NCBI GenBank assembly: GCA_002067045.1
Contig: MVPZ01000066.1
Span: 1 to 9,665, forward strand
Length of the DNA stretch: 9,665 nucleotides
Direction of reading: 5' to 3'
Origin: Methanomassiliicoccales archaeon PtaB.Bin134
GTDB lineage: Archaea > Thermoplasmatota > Thermoplasmata > Methanomassiliicoccales > UBA472
Position 1 is the first letter of the stretch. Each line of letters begins with the position of its first letter. The notes under the pieces were generated by a model that saw only the letters and a list, made by a program, of their open reading frames with translations, was not told where the DNA came from and ran no database searches. A program made the translations under genes and the position numbers. This document shows positions 1 through 7,254 of this stretch, piece after piece.

Positions 1-492
<492 letters not shown>

Positions 493-498
493 ACGCAA

Positions 499-532
499 GG
501 GGAAACACCGATGGCATTTCGAGTGTTTCCCC
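499..532 (+). other. Hairpin just downstream of 16S, possible processing or termination signal
   Basis: GGGGAAACAC (499-508) and GTGTTTCCCC (523-532) are perfect 10-bp inverted arms. CGA (509-511) and TCG (519-521) can extend the stem past one bulged A, leaving a 7-nt loop. The hairpin begins 7 nt after the mature 16S end. The position suggests a role in 3' processing or termination of an independent 16S transcript. It folds on itself, so it is not the usual long processing stem formed between 16S leader and trailer. The function is inferred. Confidence 0.6.
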
Positions 533-591
533 CACCAATTCCGGCAGGGTTACCAGGCACTAAAAACAACATCGAGCGTCCCCATTCTGAC

Positions 592-620
592 TCATAATTT
601 TCATTTGTGGTTATTTTAAG
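592..620 (+). terminator. T-rich stretch, possible 16S transcription terminator
   Basis: The spacer between 16S and the kinase gene turns T-rich here, with TTTT at 598-601 and again at 613-616. Archaeal RNA polymerase commonly stops at oligo-T tracts in the coding strand. A terminator is expected because no other rRNA gene follows and a separate promoter lies at 628. No run longer than four T is present, so this is a weak call. Confidence 0.3.
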
Positions 621-627
621 ATTAAGA

Positions 628-635
628 TTTATATA
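628..635 (+). promoter_or_regulatory. TATA box for the histidine kinase gene
   Basis: TTTATATA matches the archaeal TATA consensus exactly. Its first base lies 30 nt before the GTG start at 658, so transcription should begin at or within a base or two of that GTG. This predicts a leaderless mRNA and supports the GTG as the start. No Shine-Dalgarno sequence is present. Confidence 0.75.
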
Positions 636-657
636 ATGTTCCACGCGTTGGTTTAGC

Positions 658-2184
658 GTGAGCGAATACCAAGAACTGGTCGATTTTTTGTTTCAAAAAG
701 AGGACCGGTTGATCGGTATACTCATTGAATATGCCAAGGCCAACGATTACGTGAAGTACACCTCGACCCTGGAGGAGGCCTGGAGGGCCTCCATACGTGG
801 CATCAACCACTCCTTTCAGGAGGCGGTGCTGAACATAGAGGGTATACCCGGACATCGCCCGGATAAGAACTATTCCACCGATCCCCTGGCCGCCTTCGGG
901 GTGCTGGAGGCCAGGTTGCATCGCTCCAGGGGGATCACATTGTCCATGTTCCTGGGACTGACCAAATACTACCGTCAATCCTACATAGACTGCGTTCTGG
1001 AGGAGTATTCAGGAGAGAAGGCCGAGCAGTTCCGCACTTACATTGACCGGGTATTCGATCACTTTGAGATGGGGTTCATCGAGGAATGGACGTCCTCGGG
1101 AAACCCGAAGATCCTCTCCGAGCTGCAGGGCAGGAACCGGGAGATGACCAACGAGAAGAACCTCTACCTCACCATCTTCGAGAGCATGCCCGAACCTGTG
1201 GTCATACTGGATGAGGATGGTGAGATAGTCACCGTCAACCATTCCTATTCCAGGGCGTTCCTGGGAGGGAAGGTCCCTGGCGACCGATATTACGGCGAAC
1301 CGGCCACGGTGTACCTCCCGGCGAGGGTCCAGGAGAATATCCGGGCATCTCTCGACGGAAATGCCAGGCAGACGGAGTTCCATGTCGAGCTGGACTCCGT
1401 CAACGGCACAAGGAGCTACATGGTACAGACCACCAAGATGCTCGATGTTTCGGAAAAGTACCGTGGGATGATCGTAATATTCAATGAGGTGACAGAGCAG
1501 GAGAGGATGATGCAGGAGCTGGTCCTGGCCAATGAAAAGATCAGGCTGCTCGGAGAGATGACCCGCCACGATGTACTGAACCTGCTCACGGTCATCAATG
1601 GCAACCTTCAGCTCCTGGAGATGAAGGCCGCCGAGCCGTCGCTGGCCAAGCATGTCAGGACCTCCCTGGACGCCTCCAGGGACATCCAGAGATTGCTGGA
1701 AGCCTCGAGGGACTACCAGCGCATGGGAACGAAGAAGGCCGAATGGATGGACCTGGCGCAGACCGTCCGAGCTGGCATTGCCAGCCTGGGGGAGATGGAA
1801 AAGAAGGTGGTGGTGGAAATCGCTCCTGGAATGGAGGTCCTGGCCGACCCCATGCTGGAGAGGGTCTTCGCCAACCTGACCTTCAACACCCTGAAGCATG
1901 CCCATACGGCGACCTGGATCCGCATCCGGTGCGAGAATGGCACGGACGGAGGCGTGACCGTCTGGTTCGAGGACGATGGCCCGGGGATCCCCCAGGAACT
2001 TAAGGGGCATCTATTCGACGAGAAGCTGGGCAGGCGCACCGGCCACGGCCTGCACTTCGTATGGCGACTGCTGCGGATAACCGGCATGGACATCAGGGAG
2101 ATGGGTGAGCCGGGCAAGGGGGCCCGCTTCGCCATTAGCGTGCCGCCGACCGGGCATCGGATGGCGGAGCAGAGGCAGAAATAA
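658..2184 (+). CDS. Cytoplasmic PAS-domain sensor histidine kinase
   Basis: The 508-residue protein is a sensor kinase expected to autophosphorylate on His304 and pass the phosphate to a response regulator. Residues 1-160 form an alpha-helical region without membrane segments, containing a [20 protein letters not shown] stretch (88-107); I cannot name this domain with certainty. A PAS domain spans about 168-283 and ends in the typical [13 protein letters not shown] linker. The H-box is MTRHDVLN (301-308). The ATPase has an N-box around NLTFN (406-410), a G1 box DDGPGIP (439-445) and a G2 box GHGLHFVW (462-469). All catalytic landmarks are intact. No response regulator is encoded in the window, so this is an orphan kinase; signal and output are unknown. 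The GTG start follows from the TATA spacing. The gene lies between 16S and pyrG and has its own promoter. Confidence 0.93.
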   Translation: MSEYQELVDFLFQKEDRLIGILIEYAKANDYVKYTSTLEEAWRASIRGINHSFQEAVLNIEGIPGHRPDKNYSTDPLAAFGVLEARLHRSRGITLSMFLGLTKYYRQSYIDCVLEEYSGEKAEQFRTYIDRVFDHFEMGFIEEWTSSGNPKILSELQGRNREMTNEKNLYLTIFESMPEPVVILDEDGEIVTVNHSYSRAFLGGKVPGDRYYGEPATVYLPARVQENIRASLDGNARQTEFHVELDSVNGTRSYMVQTTKMLDVSEKYRGMIVIFNEVTEQERMMQELVLANEKIRLLGEMTRHDVLNLLTVINGNLQLLEMKAAEPSLAKHVRTSLDASRDIQRLLEASRDYQRMGTKKAEWMDLAQTVRAGIASLGEMEKKVVVEIAPGMEVLADPMLERVFANLTFNTLKHAHTATWIRIRCENGTDGGVTVWFEDDGPGIPQELKGHLFDEKLGRRTGHGLHFVWRLLRITGMDIREMGEPGKGARFAISVPPTGHRMAEQRQK

Positions 2185-2191
2185 TAAAATA
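2180..2191 (+). promoter_or_regulatory. TATA-like promoter of pyrG
   Basis: AATAATAAAATA overlaps the stop codon of the kinase gene. Counting about 31 nt from its core puts transcription start near 2212. That is upstream of the ATG at 2225 but downstream of the alternative in-frame ATG at 2204, so it favours 2225. GTGAAGG at 2217-2223 may act as a weak ribosome site. Confidence 0.5.
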
Positions 2192-2224
2192 GGGTGCTTG
2201 GCTATGGACCATTCCCGTGAAGGC

Positions 2225-3838
2225 ATGAAATACATTTTTGTCACGGGCGGAGTTCTATCTGGTCTAGGGAAGGGGATAACCGCCTCCTCCATCGGCAGGC
2301 TGCTAAAGTCCAGGGGAGTCAAGGTGACCTCCATCAAGATCGACCCGTACCTCAACGTGGACGCGGGGACCATGAACCCCTTCGAGCACGGGGAGGTCTA
2401 CGTCCTTGACGACGGCGGAGAGGTCGACCTGGACCTGGGCAACTACGAGCGTTTCCTGGACATCCCGATAACAAGCGCCCACAACATCACCACCGGTAAA
2501 GTGTACAAATCGGTCATCGAGAAGGAGAGGACCGGGGAGTATCTGGGTAAGACGGTGCAGATAATCCCGCACATCACCAACGAGATCAAGGCCCAGATCG
2601 TAAACGTGGCCGAGGCCACCGGGGCCGAGGTGTGCATCGTGGAGCTGGGGGGGACGGTGGGCGACATAGAGTCCATGCCCTTCCTGGAGGCGGTTAGGCA
2701 GATGAACACCGAGCTGGGCAAGGGCCGCAGCTGCCTGTTCGTGCACACCACGCTGGTACCGGTGATGGGCACCGTGGGGGAACAGAAGACCAAGCCCACC
2801 CAGCACTCGGTGAAGGAGCTGAGGGCCATCGGCATACAGCCCGACATAATCGTGGCCCGCTGCAAGGACCCCCTGGAAGAATCCATCAAGCGCAAGATAG
2901 CCCTGTTCTGCGACGTACCCATGGAGGCAGTGGTCAGCGCGGCCGACGCCCGGTCCATATACGACGTGCCCATGACCCTGGAGGCCCAGGGCATCACCGA
3001 GTTCATACTGCAGAGGCTCTCCCTCACGGACAAGGGCCAGGACCTGACCGAATGGAAGGACTTCGCCCGCCGCATCAACGAGCAGGAGAGGGTGGTGCGC
3101 ATCGCCTGCGTGGGCAAGTACACCAACCTGGCGGACTCGTACATCTCCCATATCGAATCATTCCATCACGCCGGGGCCGAGGCCGGCACCAAGGTCCAGG
3201 TGGTCTTCGTGGACTCCGAGGTGGTGCAGCAGTACGGGATCACCGAGGAACTGCTAAGTGCGGACGGCATACTGATACCGGGCGGCTTTGGCGTGCGGGG
3301 CATAGAGGGAAAGGTGACCACCGCCAAGTTCGCCCGGGAGAACCGCATACCGTTCCTGGGGGTCTGCCTGGGATTCCAGATCGCCACCATCGAGTTCGCG
3401 CGCAATGTGCTGGGAATGGAGAAGGCCAACAGCACGGAGTTCGATCCGGACACCCCCTTCCCGGTGGTGGACCTTCTTCCGGAGCAGAAGACGGTGAAGA
3501 AGATGGGCGCCACCATGCGGCTGGGGGCGCAGCCCGTGGTGGTCCAGGAGGGTTCCACCGCGCATGAGCTGTACGGCAAGTCCCTGATCATGGAAAGGCA
3601 TCGCCACCGCTTCGAGGTCAACCCCAAGCACATCGAGGACCTGGAGGCCGCCGGCTGGAAGTTCACGGGGCGTTCGGCGGATGGGATCAAGATGGAGATA
3701 GGCGAGCTGGAAGGGCACGATTACTACCTGGCCTCCCAGTTCCACCCGGAGTTCAAATCCCGGCCCAACAAGCCCTCCCCGCTGCATCTGGGATTGGTGC
3801 GGGCCGCCGTGGAACGGAAGTATGGCCGGAACCAATAA
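2225..3838 (+). CDS. pyrG: CTP synthase (glutamine-hydrolysing)
   Basis: The enzyme makes CTP from UTP, ATP and glutamine, the last step of de novo pyrimidine nucleotide synthesis. From ATG 2225 the product is 537 residues, normal for the family. Residues 1-265 are the synthetase domain: it opens [10 protein letters not shown], has the P-loop SGLGKG (12-17) and the conserved [15 protein letters not shown] segment (38-52). Residues about 290-537 are the class I glutamine amidotransferase domain, with the oxyanion GGFG (353-356), nucleophile Cys381 in GVCLG, and His507/Glu509 in FHPEF. The reading frame is open back to 2105, but family alignment of MKYIFVTGG and the promoter position point to 2225; ATG 2204 would add seven residues. 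All catalytic residues are present. It appears to be transcribed alone, since the next gene has its own TATA box. Confidence 0.97.
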   Translation: MKYIFVTGGVLSGLGKGITASSIGRLLKSRGVKVTSIKIDPYLNVDAGTMNPFEHGEVYVLDDGGEVDLDLGNYERFLDIPITSAHNITTGKVYKSVIEKERTGEYLGKTVQIIPHITNEIKAQIVNVAEATGAEVCIVELGGTVGDIESMPFLEAVRQMNTELGKGRSCLFVHTTLVPVMGTVGEQKTKPTQHSVKELRAIGIQPDIIVARCKDPLEESIKRKIALFCDVPMEAVVSAADARSIYDVPMTLEAQGITEFILQRLSLTDKGQDLTEWKDFARRINEQERVVRIACVGKYTNLADSYISHIESFHHAGAEAGTKVQVVFVDSEVVQQYGITEELLSADGILIPGGFGVRGIEGKVTTAKFARENRIPFLGVCLGFQIATIEFARNVLGMEKANSTEFDPDTPFPVVDLLPEQKTVKKMGATMRLGAQPVVVQEGSTAHELYGKSLIMERHRHRFEVNPKHIEDLEAAGWKFTGRSADGIKMEIGELEGHDYYLASQFHPEFKSRPNKPSPLHLGLVRAAVERKYGRNQ

Positions 3839-3840
3839 GC

Positions 3841-3867
3841 TTTATATGGCATGGCGAACTTGGAGGG
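3841..3867 (+). promoter_or_regulatory. TATA box and GGAGGG ahead of the aIF2-beta gene
   Basis: TTTATAT at 3841-3847 begins 36 nt before the ATG at 3877, predicting transcription start near 3872 and a leader of about 5 nt. GGAGGG at 3862-3867 is complementary to the 16S tail and well spaced from the ATG, but would fall upstream of that predicted start. Either transcription begins earlier than predicted or the GGAGGG is incidental. Confidence 0.55.
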
Positions 3868-3876
3868 CCGATAGAC

Positions 3877-4494
3877 ATGTCCAATGACGATTACCTCTCA
3901 CTGCTGGACCGGGCCAAGATGCAGCTCCCGGAGACCATCGAGAAGCACGAGCGTTTCGTGGTCCCGGAGCCAGACGTGTTCCAGGAGGGCAAGACCACAG
4001 TTTTCCGCAACTTCGGTGACGTCGTGGACACCCTGAGGAGGGAGCCGGAGCAGATCCTGCAGTACCTCCTGAGGGAGCTTGGAACCCCGGGGACCCTGGA
4101 GGGGCGCCGCGTGGTCTTCAAGACCAGGCTCACCCCCGCCCAGATCGCTGACAAGATCCAGAACTACGTGGACACCTTCGTGCTGTGCTCGGAGTGCGGA
4201 AGGCCGGACACGCACATCAACAAGGAGGACCGCATCCTCATCTTGGAATGCGAGGCCTGTGGCGCGCACCGACCGGTCAACGTCCGCAAGATCCAGAAGC
4301 CTTCCGAAGAGGGGCTGAGGGAGGGCGGCATCTACGAGATGATGATCGAGGACGTGGGCAAGAAGGGAGACGGGGTCGCCCGCATGTTCGACTACATCAT
4401 CTACGTGCCTGGAACCGTCAAGGGGTCCAGGGTCAAGGTCAAGGTTGCCAAGATAACCGGGAAGGTCGCCTACGGGAACGTTTCCGTGGAGTGA
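3877..4494 (+). CDS. Translation initiation factor aIF2 subunit beta with C-terminal TRAM domain
   Basis: aIF2-beta is part of the heterotrimeric factor that brings methionyl-initiator tRNA to the small ribosomal subunit in the cytoplasm. Of 205 residues, about 1-140 match the archaeal factor: an N-terminal helix, the central alpha/beta core containing TPGTLEGRRVVFKTR (70-84), and a zinc ribbon with Cys104, Cys107, Cys125 and Cys128 as two CxxC pairs. Residues about 146-205 form a TRAM domain, a small beta-barrel that binds RNA, with the typical GDGVAR and VPGTVKGSRVKVKV segments. Many archaeal aIF2-beta proteins end near residue 140, so the TRAM part is an extension; similar fusions are known in some euryarchaeal groups. 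The ATG is the only sensible start. The gene appears monocistronic, with palindromic DNA directly after its TGA. Confidence 0.96.
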   Translation: MSNDDYLSLLDRAKMQLPETIEKHERFVVPEPDVFQEGKTTVFRNFGDVVDTLRREPEQILQYLLRELGTPGTLEGRRVVFKTRLTPAQIADKIQNYVDTFVLCSECGRPDTHINKEDRILILECEACGAHRPVNVRKIQKPSEEGLREGGIYEMMIEDVGKKGDGVARMFDYIIYVPGTVKGSRVKVKVAKITGKVAYGNVSVE

Positions 4495-4496
4495 CC

Positions 4497-4508
4497 GCCC
4501 TTAAGGGC
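4497..4508 (+). promoter_or_regulatory. Perfect 12-bp palindrome between aIF2-beta and the presenilin-like gene
   Basis: GCCCTTAAGGGC is its own reverse complement. It begins 2 nt after the aIF2-beta stop and ends 8 nt before the TATA-like TTTATT at 4517. With no loop it would make a poor RNA hairpin, so a site for a dimeric DNA-binding protein is more plausible. The location, immediately upstream of the core promoter, would suit an activator or a repressor. The function is inferred. Confidence 0.4.
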
Positions 4509-4514
4509 AACAAC

Positions 4515-4522
4515 GATTTATT
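4515..4522 (+). promoter_or_regulatory. TATA-like promoter of the presenilin-like gene
   Basis: GATTTATT lies 29 nt upstream of the ATG at 4544. The spacing predicts transcription beginning within a few bases of that ATG, meaning a leaderless mRNA. No Shine-Dalgarno sequence precedes the start. Confidence 0.5.
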
Positions 4523-4543
4523 CCCGCATACCTATGAGCGGGC

Positions 4544-5455
4544 ATGCGCACCGCCAGGCAATACGTCGTCCTCGCCGTGATGTTCCTGGCCGTGCCGGTC
4601 GCCGCCTTGATCCTGGTGCCCACCGTGCCTTCGGGGTACAGGGCCTTCAGCGATTCGAACGACCCAACGAACCCTTTCATCTACATCGCTATGGTCCTGC
4701 TCATGACCGGGCTGATGATCTTTCTCATCAAACGGTCCCGTCTGGGCACCCTTCGTGCCCTGCTCATGGGGGCCATGGCCCTGGGCCTGTTCTCCATCGG
4801 ATCGCTGTTCATGATGATAGGTGGAGCGGACGAGCTGTCCTCCCTGGTATTCGGGATCGCCCTGGCCGGCATACTGCTCTACCTGCTGATCAGGCACCCC
4901 AGATGGTACGTGGTCAACGGAGCGGGGCTCATCCTGGGGGCCGGGGCGGCCCTGATACTGGGGCTGTCGCTGGGGCCGCTGCCCGCGCTGATCCTCCTGA
5001 CCGCTTTGGCCGTGTACGACGCCATCTCGGTGTACGTGACCAAGCACATGCTCACCCTGGCGGAGGGCGTGGGGGACCTGGGCCTGCCCATAGTCCTGGT
5101 GGTACCAGGCAGCAAGGGGGCGGAGAGGAGGAAGCTTGACCTTCGCAATCGCAGCAAGGACGCCGAGCGGGACGTGATGCTCATGGGCTTGGGCGATGCA
5201 ATAATCCCCTCCATAATGGTGGTGTCCGCTGCGGCCAACCTTCCCCCGGTCACCGCCACCGGATGGCCGCAGCCAGCCATGATCGTGGCCCTGGCCACCC
5301 TGGCCGGGGCCTTCCTGGGTTTCGTGTCCCTGATGTTCCTCATCTCCAAGGGCAGGCCGCAGGCCGGACTTCCGTTCCTGAACGGCCTGGCCCTGTTCGC
5401 CTACGCCGCCTCGTACCTGCTGGTCTACCGGGACCTGGGATTCGGAATCGCCTGA
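4544..5455 (+). CDS. Presenilin-like A22-family intramembrane aspartyl protease
   Basis: The 303-residue protein is strongly hydrophobic, with about nine predicted membrane spans, and belongs to the archaeal presenilin/signal-peptide-peptidase-like group. These enzymes cut peptide bonds within the membrane using two aspartates. Asp159 lies in AVYDAIS (the YD motif) and Asp218 in GLGD (215-218, the GxGD motif), about 60 residues apart as in the family. A charged loop rich in Lys, Arg and Asp (about 190-210) separates the two. The third signature, PAL, is not literal: the matching region reads QAGLPFLNG (273-281). The first span starts near residue 8 and could also act as a signal anchor. Substrates are unknown and the neighbours give no clue. 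ATG 4544 is chosen because the hydrophobic N-terminus and TATA spacing agree; the ATG at 4534 is in another frame. Confidence 0.9.
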   Translation: MRTARQYVVLAVMFLAVPVAALILVPTVPSGYRAFSDSNDPTNPFIYIAMVLLMTGLMIFLIKRSRLGTLRALLMGAMALGLFSIGSLFMMIGGADELSSLVFGIALAGILLYLLIRHPRWYVVNGAGLILGAGAALILGLSLGPLPALILLTALAVYDAISVYVTKHMLTLAEGVGDLGLPIVLVVPGSKGAERRKLDLRNRSKDAERDVMLMGLGDAIIPSIMVVSAAANLPPVTATGWPQPAMIVALATLAGAFLGFVSLMFLISKGRPQAGLPFLNGLALFAYAASYLLVYRDLGFGIA

Positions 5456-5464
5456 GAAAAAGGG

Positions 5465-5472
5465 TTTTGTAT
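5465..5472 (+). promoter_or_regulatory. TATA-like promoter of the first metallophosphoesterase gene
   Basis: TTTTGTAT starts exactly 31 nt before the GTG at 5496, again predicting a leaderless transcript. The match to TTTATATA is imperfect. Arms CGGCC (5475-5479) and GGCCG (5492-5496) between the TATA-like box and the start form a short inverted repeat of doubtful significance. Confidence 0.45.
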
Positions 5473-5495
5473 CCCGGCCATCATAACCACCGGCC

Positions 5496-6140
5496 GTGGA
5501 AGGAAGATATCTGGTGCTCTCGGACGTGCACTGCCGGGAGTGGGTGGCCGAGTCGGCTAGGGCTCTCATGGACCAGCACGGCCTCCATGAGGTAGTTCTG
5601 CTGGGGGACATCACCCATTTCGGGCCCCCGCAGTTCGCGGAGGACTTCATCAAGGCCCTGGGAGCCAAGTGCTACGCAGTTCCGGGCAACTGCGACCCCC
5701 CGGGAACGCTCACCTTCATCGAGAGCAGCGCAATCTCCCTGCACGGACGAAAGGTGGTGGTGAACGGCCGGACCTGGGGAGGACTGGGCGGTTCGAACCC
5801 CAGCATCTTCCGCACCCCCTCCGAGATGCCTGAGGAGGAGATATTCAGATCGCTCTCGCCGGTGATGGAGAGGGGCATGGTCCTGGTGCTGCACTGCCCC
5901 GCGCACGGGACCTTCGACACCCCCTTCTCCAACAAGCACGTGGGCAGCACTGCCGTAAGGGACCTGATCAAGCGGACCGAACCCCTGGTGGTCCTCTCCG
6001 GGCACATCCACGAGGACAGAGGAGTGGCGAAGAAGGACGGCGTGTGGTACATGAACCCCGGTGCGGCCAAGGACCGATACGCGGGGATGATGGAGCTGGG
6101 TGAGGAGGTCAAGCTGACCCTGCTGGACCTTGAGGTGTGA
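5496..6140 (+). CDS. Calcineurin-like metallophosphoesterase, YfcE-type (COG2129-like)
   Basis: This 214-residue cytoplasmic protein has the two-metal phosphoesterase fold. Metal-binding motifs appear in order: SDVH (9-12), GDITH (37-41), GNCD (64-67), the histidines of LHCPAHG (132-138) and GHIHEDRG (169-176). The third motif is GNCD, not GNHD, so Cys replaces the usual active-site histidine; this variant also occurs in YfcE-type phosphodiesterases. The segment SNKHVGSTAVRDLI (145-158) is typical of the archaeal COG2129 group. The natural substrate is unknown; hydrolysis of a phosphodiester or phosphomonoester is the most that can be inferred. The GTG start is supported by the TATA spacing and by MEGRYLVLSD aligning with the first strand. 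S8e follows 46 nt downstream with its own promoter, so this looks monocistronic. Confidence 0.9.
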   Translation: MEGRYLVLSDVHCREWVAESARALMDQHGLHEVVLLGDITHFGPPQFAEDFIKALGAKCYAVPGNCDPPGTLTFIESSAISLHGRKVVVNGRTWGGLGGSNPSIFRTPSEMPEEEIFRSLSPVMERGMVLVLHCPAHGTFDTPFSNKHVGSTAVRDLIKRTEPLVVLSGHIHEDRGVAKKDGVWYMNPGAAKDRYAGMMELGEEVKLTLLDLEV

Positions 6141-6147
6141 AGCAAGG

Positions 6148-6155
6148 TATTTATA
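6148..6155 (+). promoter_or_regulatory. TATA box of the S8e-SRP19 unit
   Basis: TATTTATA lies 39 nt upstream of the S8e ATG at 6187 and predicts transcription start near 6179, leaving a leader of about 8 nt. GGTGGAT at 6176-6182 partly matches the Shine-Dalgarno complement but would only be partly included in the message. Confidence 0.65.
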
Positions 6156-6186
6156 CACCAGGCCATTTAGGTGGCGGTGGATTGCT

Positions 6187-6570
6187 ATGGCATTGTGGCA
6201 AGGAAGGTCTAAGAGGAAGCCCACGGGCGGGCGTTTGACGCTGTCGAGGAAGAAGCGCAGGTTCGAGATCGGGAAGGAGCCGGTCTTCACCTTCGTCGGT
6301 AGCGAGAAGCGCCTGGTCTCCAGGGTTCGCGGGGCGAACGTCAAGGTGCGCATGTTGAAGGCGCAGTTCGCCAACGTGGTCGACCCGGCCACCAACAAGG
6401 CCCAGAAGGCCAAGATCATAACCGTCAAGGAGAGCCCCTCCAACCCCAACTACGTTCAGCGCAACATCATCACCAAGGGCGCGGTCATCCAGACCGAGCT
6501 GGGGCTGGCCAAGGTCACCTCCAGGCCCGGCCAGGACGGCGCCATTAACGCCATCCTGGTGAAGGAATAA
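6187..6570 (+). CDS. rps8e: 30S ribosomal protein S8e
   Basis: S8e is a small-subunit ribosomal protein shared by archaea and eukaryotes. The 127-residue product starts MALWQGRSKRKPTGGRL, matching the family's conserved MA-WQGRS-RKP-GGR opening. It also has the ANVVDP segment (62-67), RNIITKGAVI (92-101) and the terminal TSRPGQDGAINAIL (111-124). It is very basic and of normal length for archaea. The frame is open upstream to 6130, but those extra residues overlap the previous gene and are not conserved, so ATG 6187 is used. The gene leads a two-gene unit with SRP19, separated by 16 nt. Confidence 0.97.
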   Translation: MALWQGRSKRKPTGGRLTLSRKKRRFEIGKEPVFTFVGSEKRLVSRVRGANVKVRMLKAQFANVVDPATNKAQKAKIITVKESPSNPNYVQRNIITKGAVIQTELGLAKVTSRPGQDGAINAILVKE

Positions 6571-6586
6571 GCCCACAGGTACTTCC

Positions 6587-6880
6587 ATGGCCCTGGACGA
6601 GGACACCGCCTGGGTGCTCTGGCCCGAGTATTTCGATCGGACCAGGCCCCGGTCCCAGGGCCGCAAGGTGAAGAAAGGCCTGGCCATTAACGATCCGGAC
6701 GTAGATCAGATCGCCGCGGCCCTGCGCAAGCTGGGGCTTGAGCACAAGATAGAGCGGGAAAAGGCCTATCCCGCCAACTGGTTCTTAAAAAAGGGAAGGG
6801 TGCTGGTCAGCAAGACCATGCCCAAGTCCCAGCTGGTTCAGAAGGTAGGGGAACTGCTGAGCAAGGCTCAGCGGTCCTGA
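6587..6880 (+). CDS. srp19: Signal recognition particle 19 kDa protein
   Basis: SRP19 binds the 7S SRP RNA and helps load SRP54, so that secretory and membrane proteins are targeted to the membrane. The 97-residue protein shows the family hallmarks: WPEYFD (12-17) at the start of the first strand, [13 protein letters not shown] (25-37) in the RNA-binding region, and [11 protein letters not shown] (64-74). The length is typical of archaeal SRP19. The ATG lies 16 nt after S8e, preceded only by a weak AGGT (6577-6580), and is probably translated from the S8e message. Its last 13 nt, including the stop, overlap the 3' end of the opposite-strand DUF211 gene. Confidence 0.94.
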   Translation: MALDEDTAWVLWPEYFDRTRPRSQGRKVKKGLAINDPDVDQIAAALRKLGLEHKIEREKAYPANWFLKKGRVLVSKTMPKSQLVQKVGELLSKAQRS

Positions 6881-7158
6881 GGGGTTTCCACTTCCTCAAC
6901 GAGCTTCTTGCCCGCGGATACGCTGTCCACGGAGTGAATGACCGCGCCGGAGTCGATGATTACCTCCTCGACATCCTCGTAGTTTATGGCCAATCCCTCT
7001 ATGGTTATCTTTATACTCTCGGTCTCCTGGTCGACCTCGTCCAGGGTGCAGTTGACCCCGGAGACGCCCTCCACTACGCTCAAACGGCTGGCCAGGTCGA
7101 TTATCGACGGATGATGCGGCTTGAGCACATCAAGCACCAATCTTTTAATCTCGGACAT
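6868..7158 (-). CDS. DUF211 family protein
   Basis: This 96-residue protein belongs to DUF211, small archaeal proteins with a ferredoxin-like fold; their function is not established. Family features are [15 protein letters not shown] (5-19), the central EGVSGVN (30-36), [10 protein letters not shown] (51-60) and the [15 protein letters not shown] end (70-84). No metal-binding cysteine motif or membrane segment is seen. The frame stays open upstream to 7242, but MSEIKRL aligns with family N-termini and suits the promoter, so the ATG at 7156-7158 is chosen. It is the only gene on the minus strand. It converges on SRP19 with a 13-nt overlap, including both stop codons, and diverges from nnr. Confidence 0.9.
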   Translation of the reverse strand: MSEIKRLVLDVLKPHHPSIIDLASRLSVVEGVSGVNCTLDEVDQETESIKITIEGLAINYEDVEEVIIDSGAVIHSVDSVSAGKKLVEEVETPQDR

Positions 7159-7190
7159 GTTGGGTTCTACCGCCGTTAAAATGGAATCCT

Positions 7191-7198
7191 GATATAAA
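7191..7198 (-). promoter_or_regulatory. TATA box of the DUF211 gene
   Basis: On the minus strand this reads TTTATATC, one base off the archaeal consensus. It predicts transcription start near 7167 and a leader of about 9 nt before the ATG at 7158. The upstream methionine of the longer frame (7242) lies before this promoter, which supports the shorter gene. Confidence 0.65.
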
Positions 7199-7223
7199 TT
7201 GCTTGTTGATGGCCCCTGGAAAG

Positions 7224-7230
7224 GATTATT
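7224..7230 (+). promoter_or_regulatory. TATA-like promoter of the nnr operon
   Basis: GATTATT begins 31 nt upstream of the ATG at 7255, predicting a leaderless transcript. It is flanked by the inverted arms CTGGA (7216-7220) and TCCAG (7235-7239). The match to the TATA consensus is weak, but no better candidate exists between the divergent genes. Confidence 0.4.
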
Positions 7231-7254
7231 CCCATCCAGCACAATATTGCCTTC

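Noticed and set aside
493..657. Possible tRNA or small RNA gene in the 16S-kinase spacer
   Set aside because: No cloverleaf or TTCGA-type T-arm could be drawn; only the hairpin, T-rich stretch and TATA box are supported.
1009..2010. 333-codon open frame on the minus strand
   Set aside because: It is antisense to the histidine kinase, whose motifs are complete; no family features are seen.
2105..2224. N-terminal extension of pyrG overlapping the kinase gene
   Set aside because: The added residues are Arg-rich and unlike the family; the conserved MKYIFVTGG start and the TATA position support 2225.
4532..5668. 378-codon open frame on the minus strand
   Set aside because: It is antisense to the presenilin-like gene and has low-complexity Gln, Gly and His content with no recognisable domain.
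6130..6186. N-terminal extension of S8e
   Set aside because: It overlaps the previous gene and its promoter, and S8e proteins begin at MA-WQGRS.
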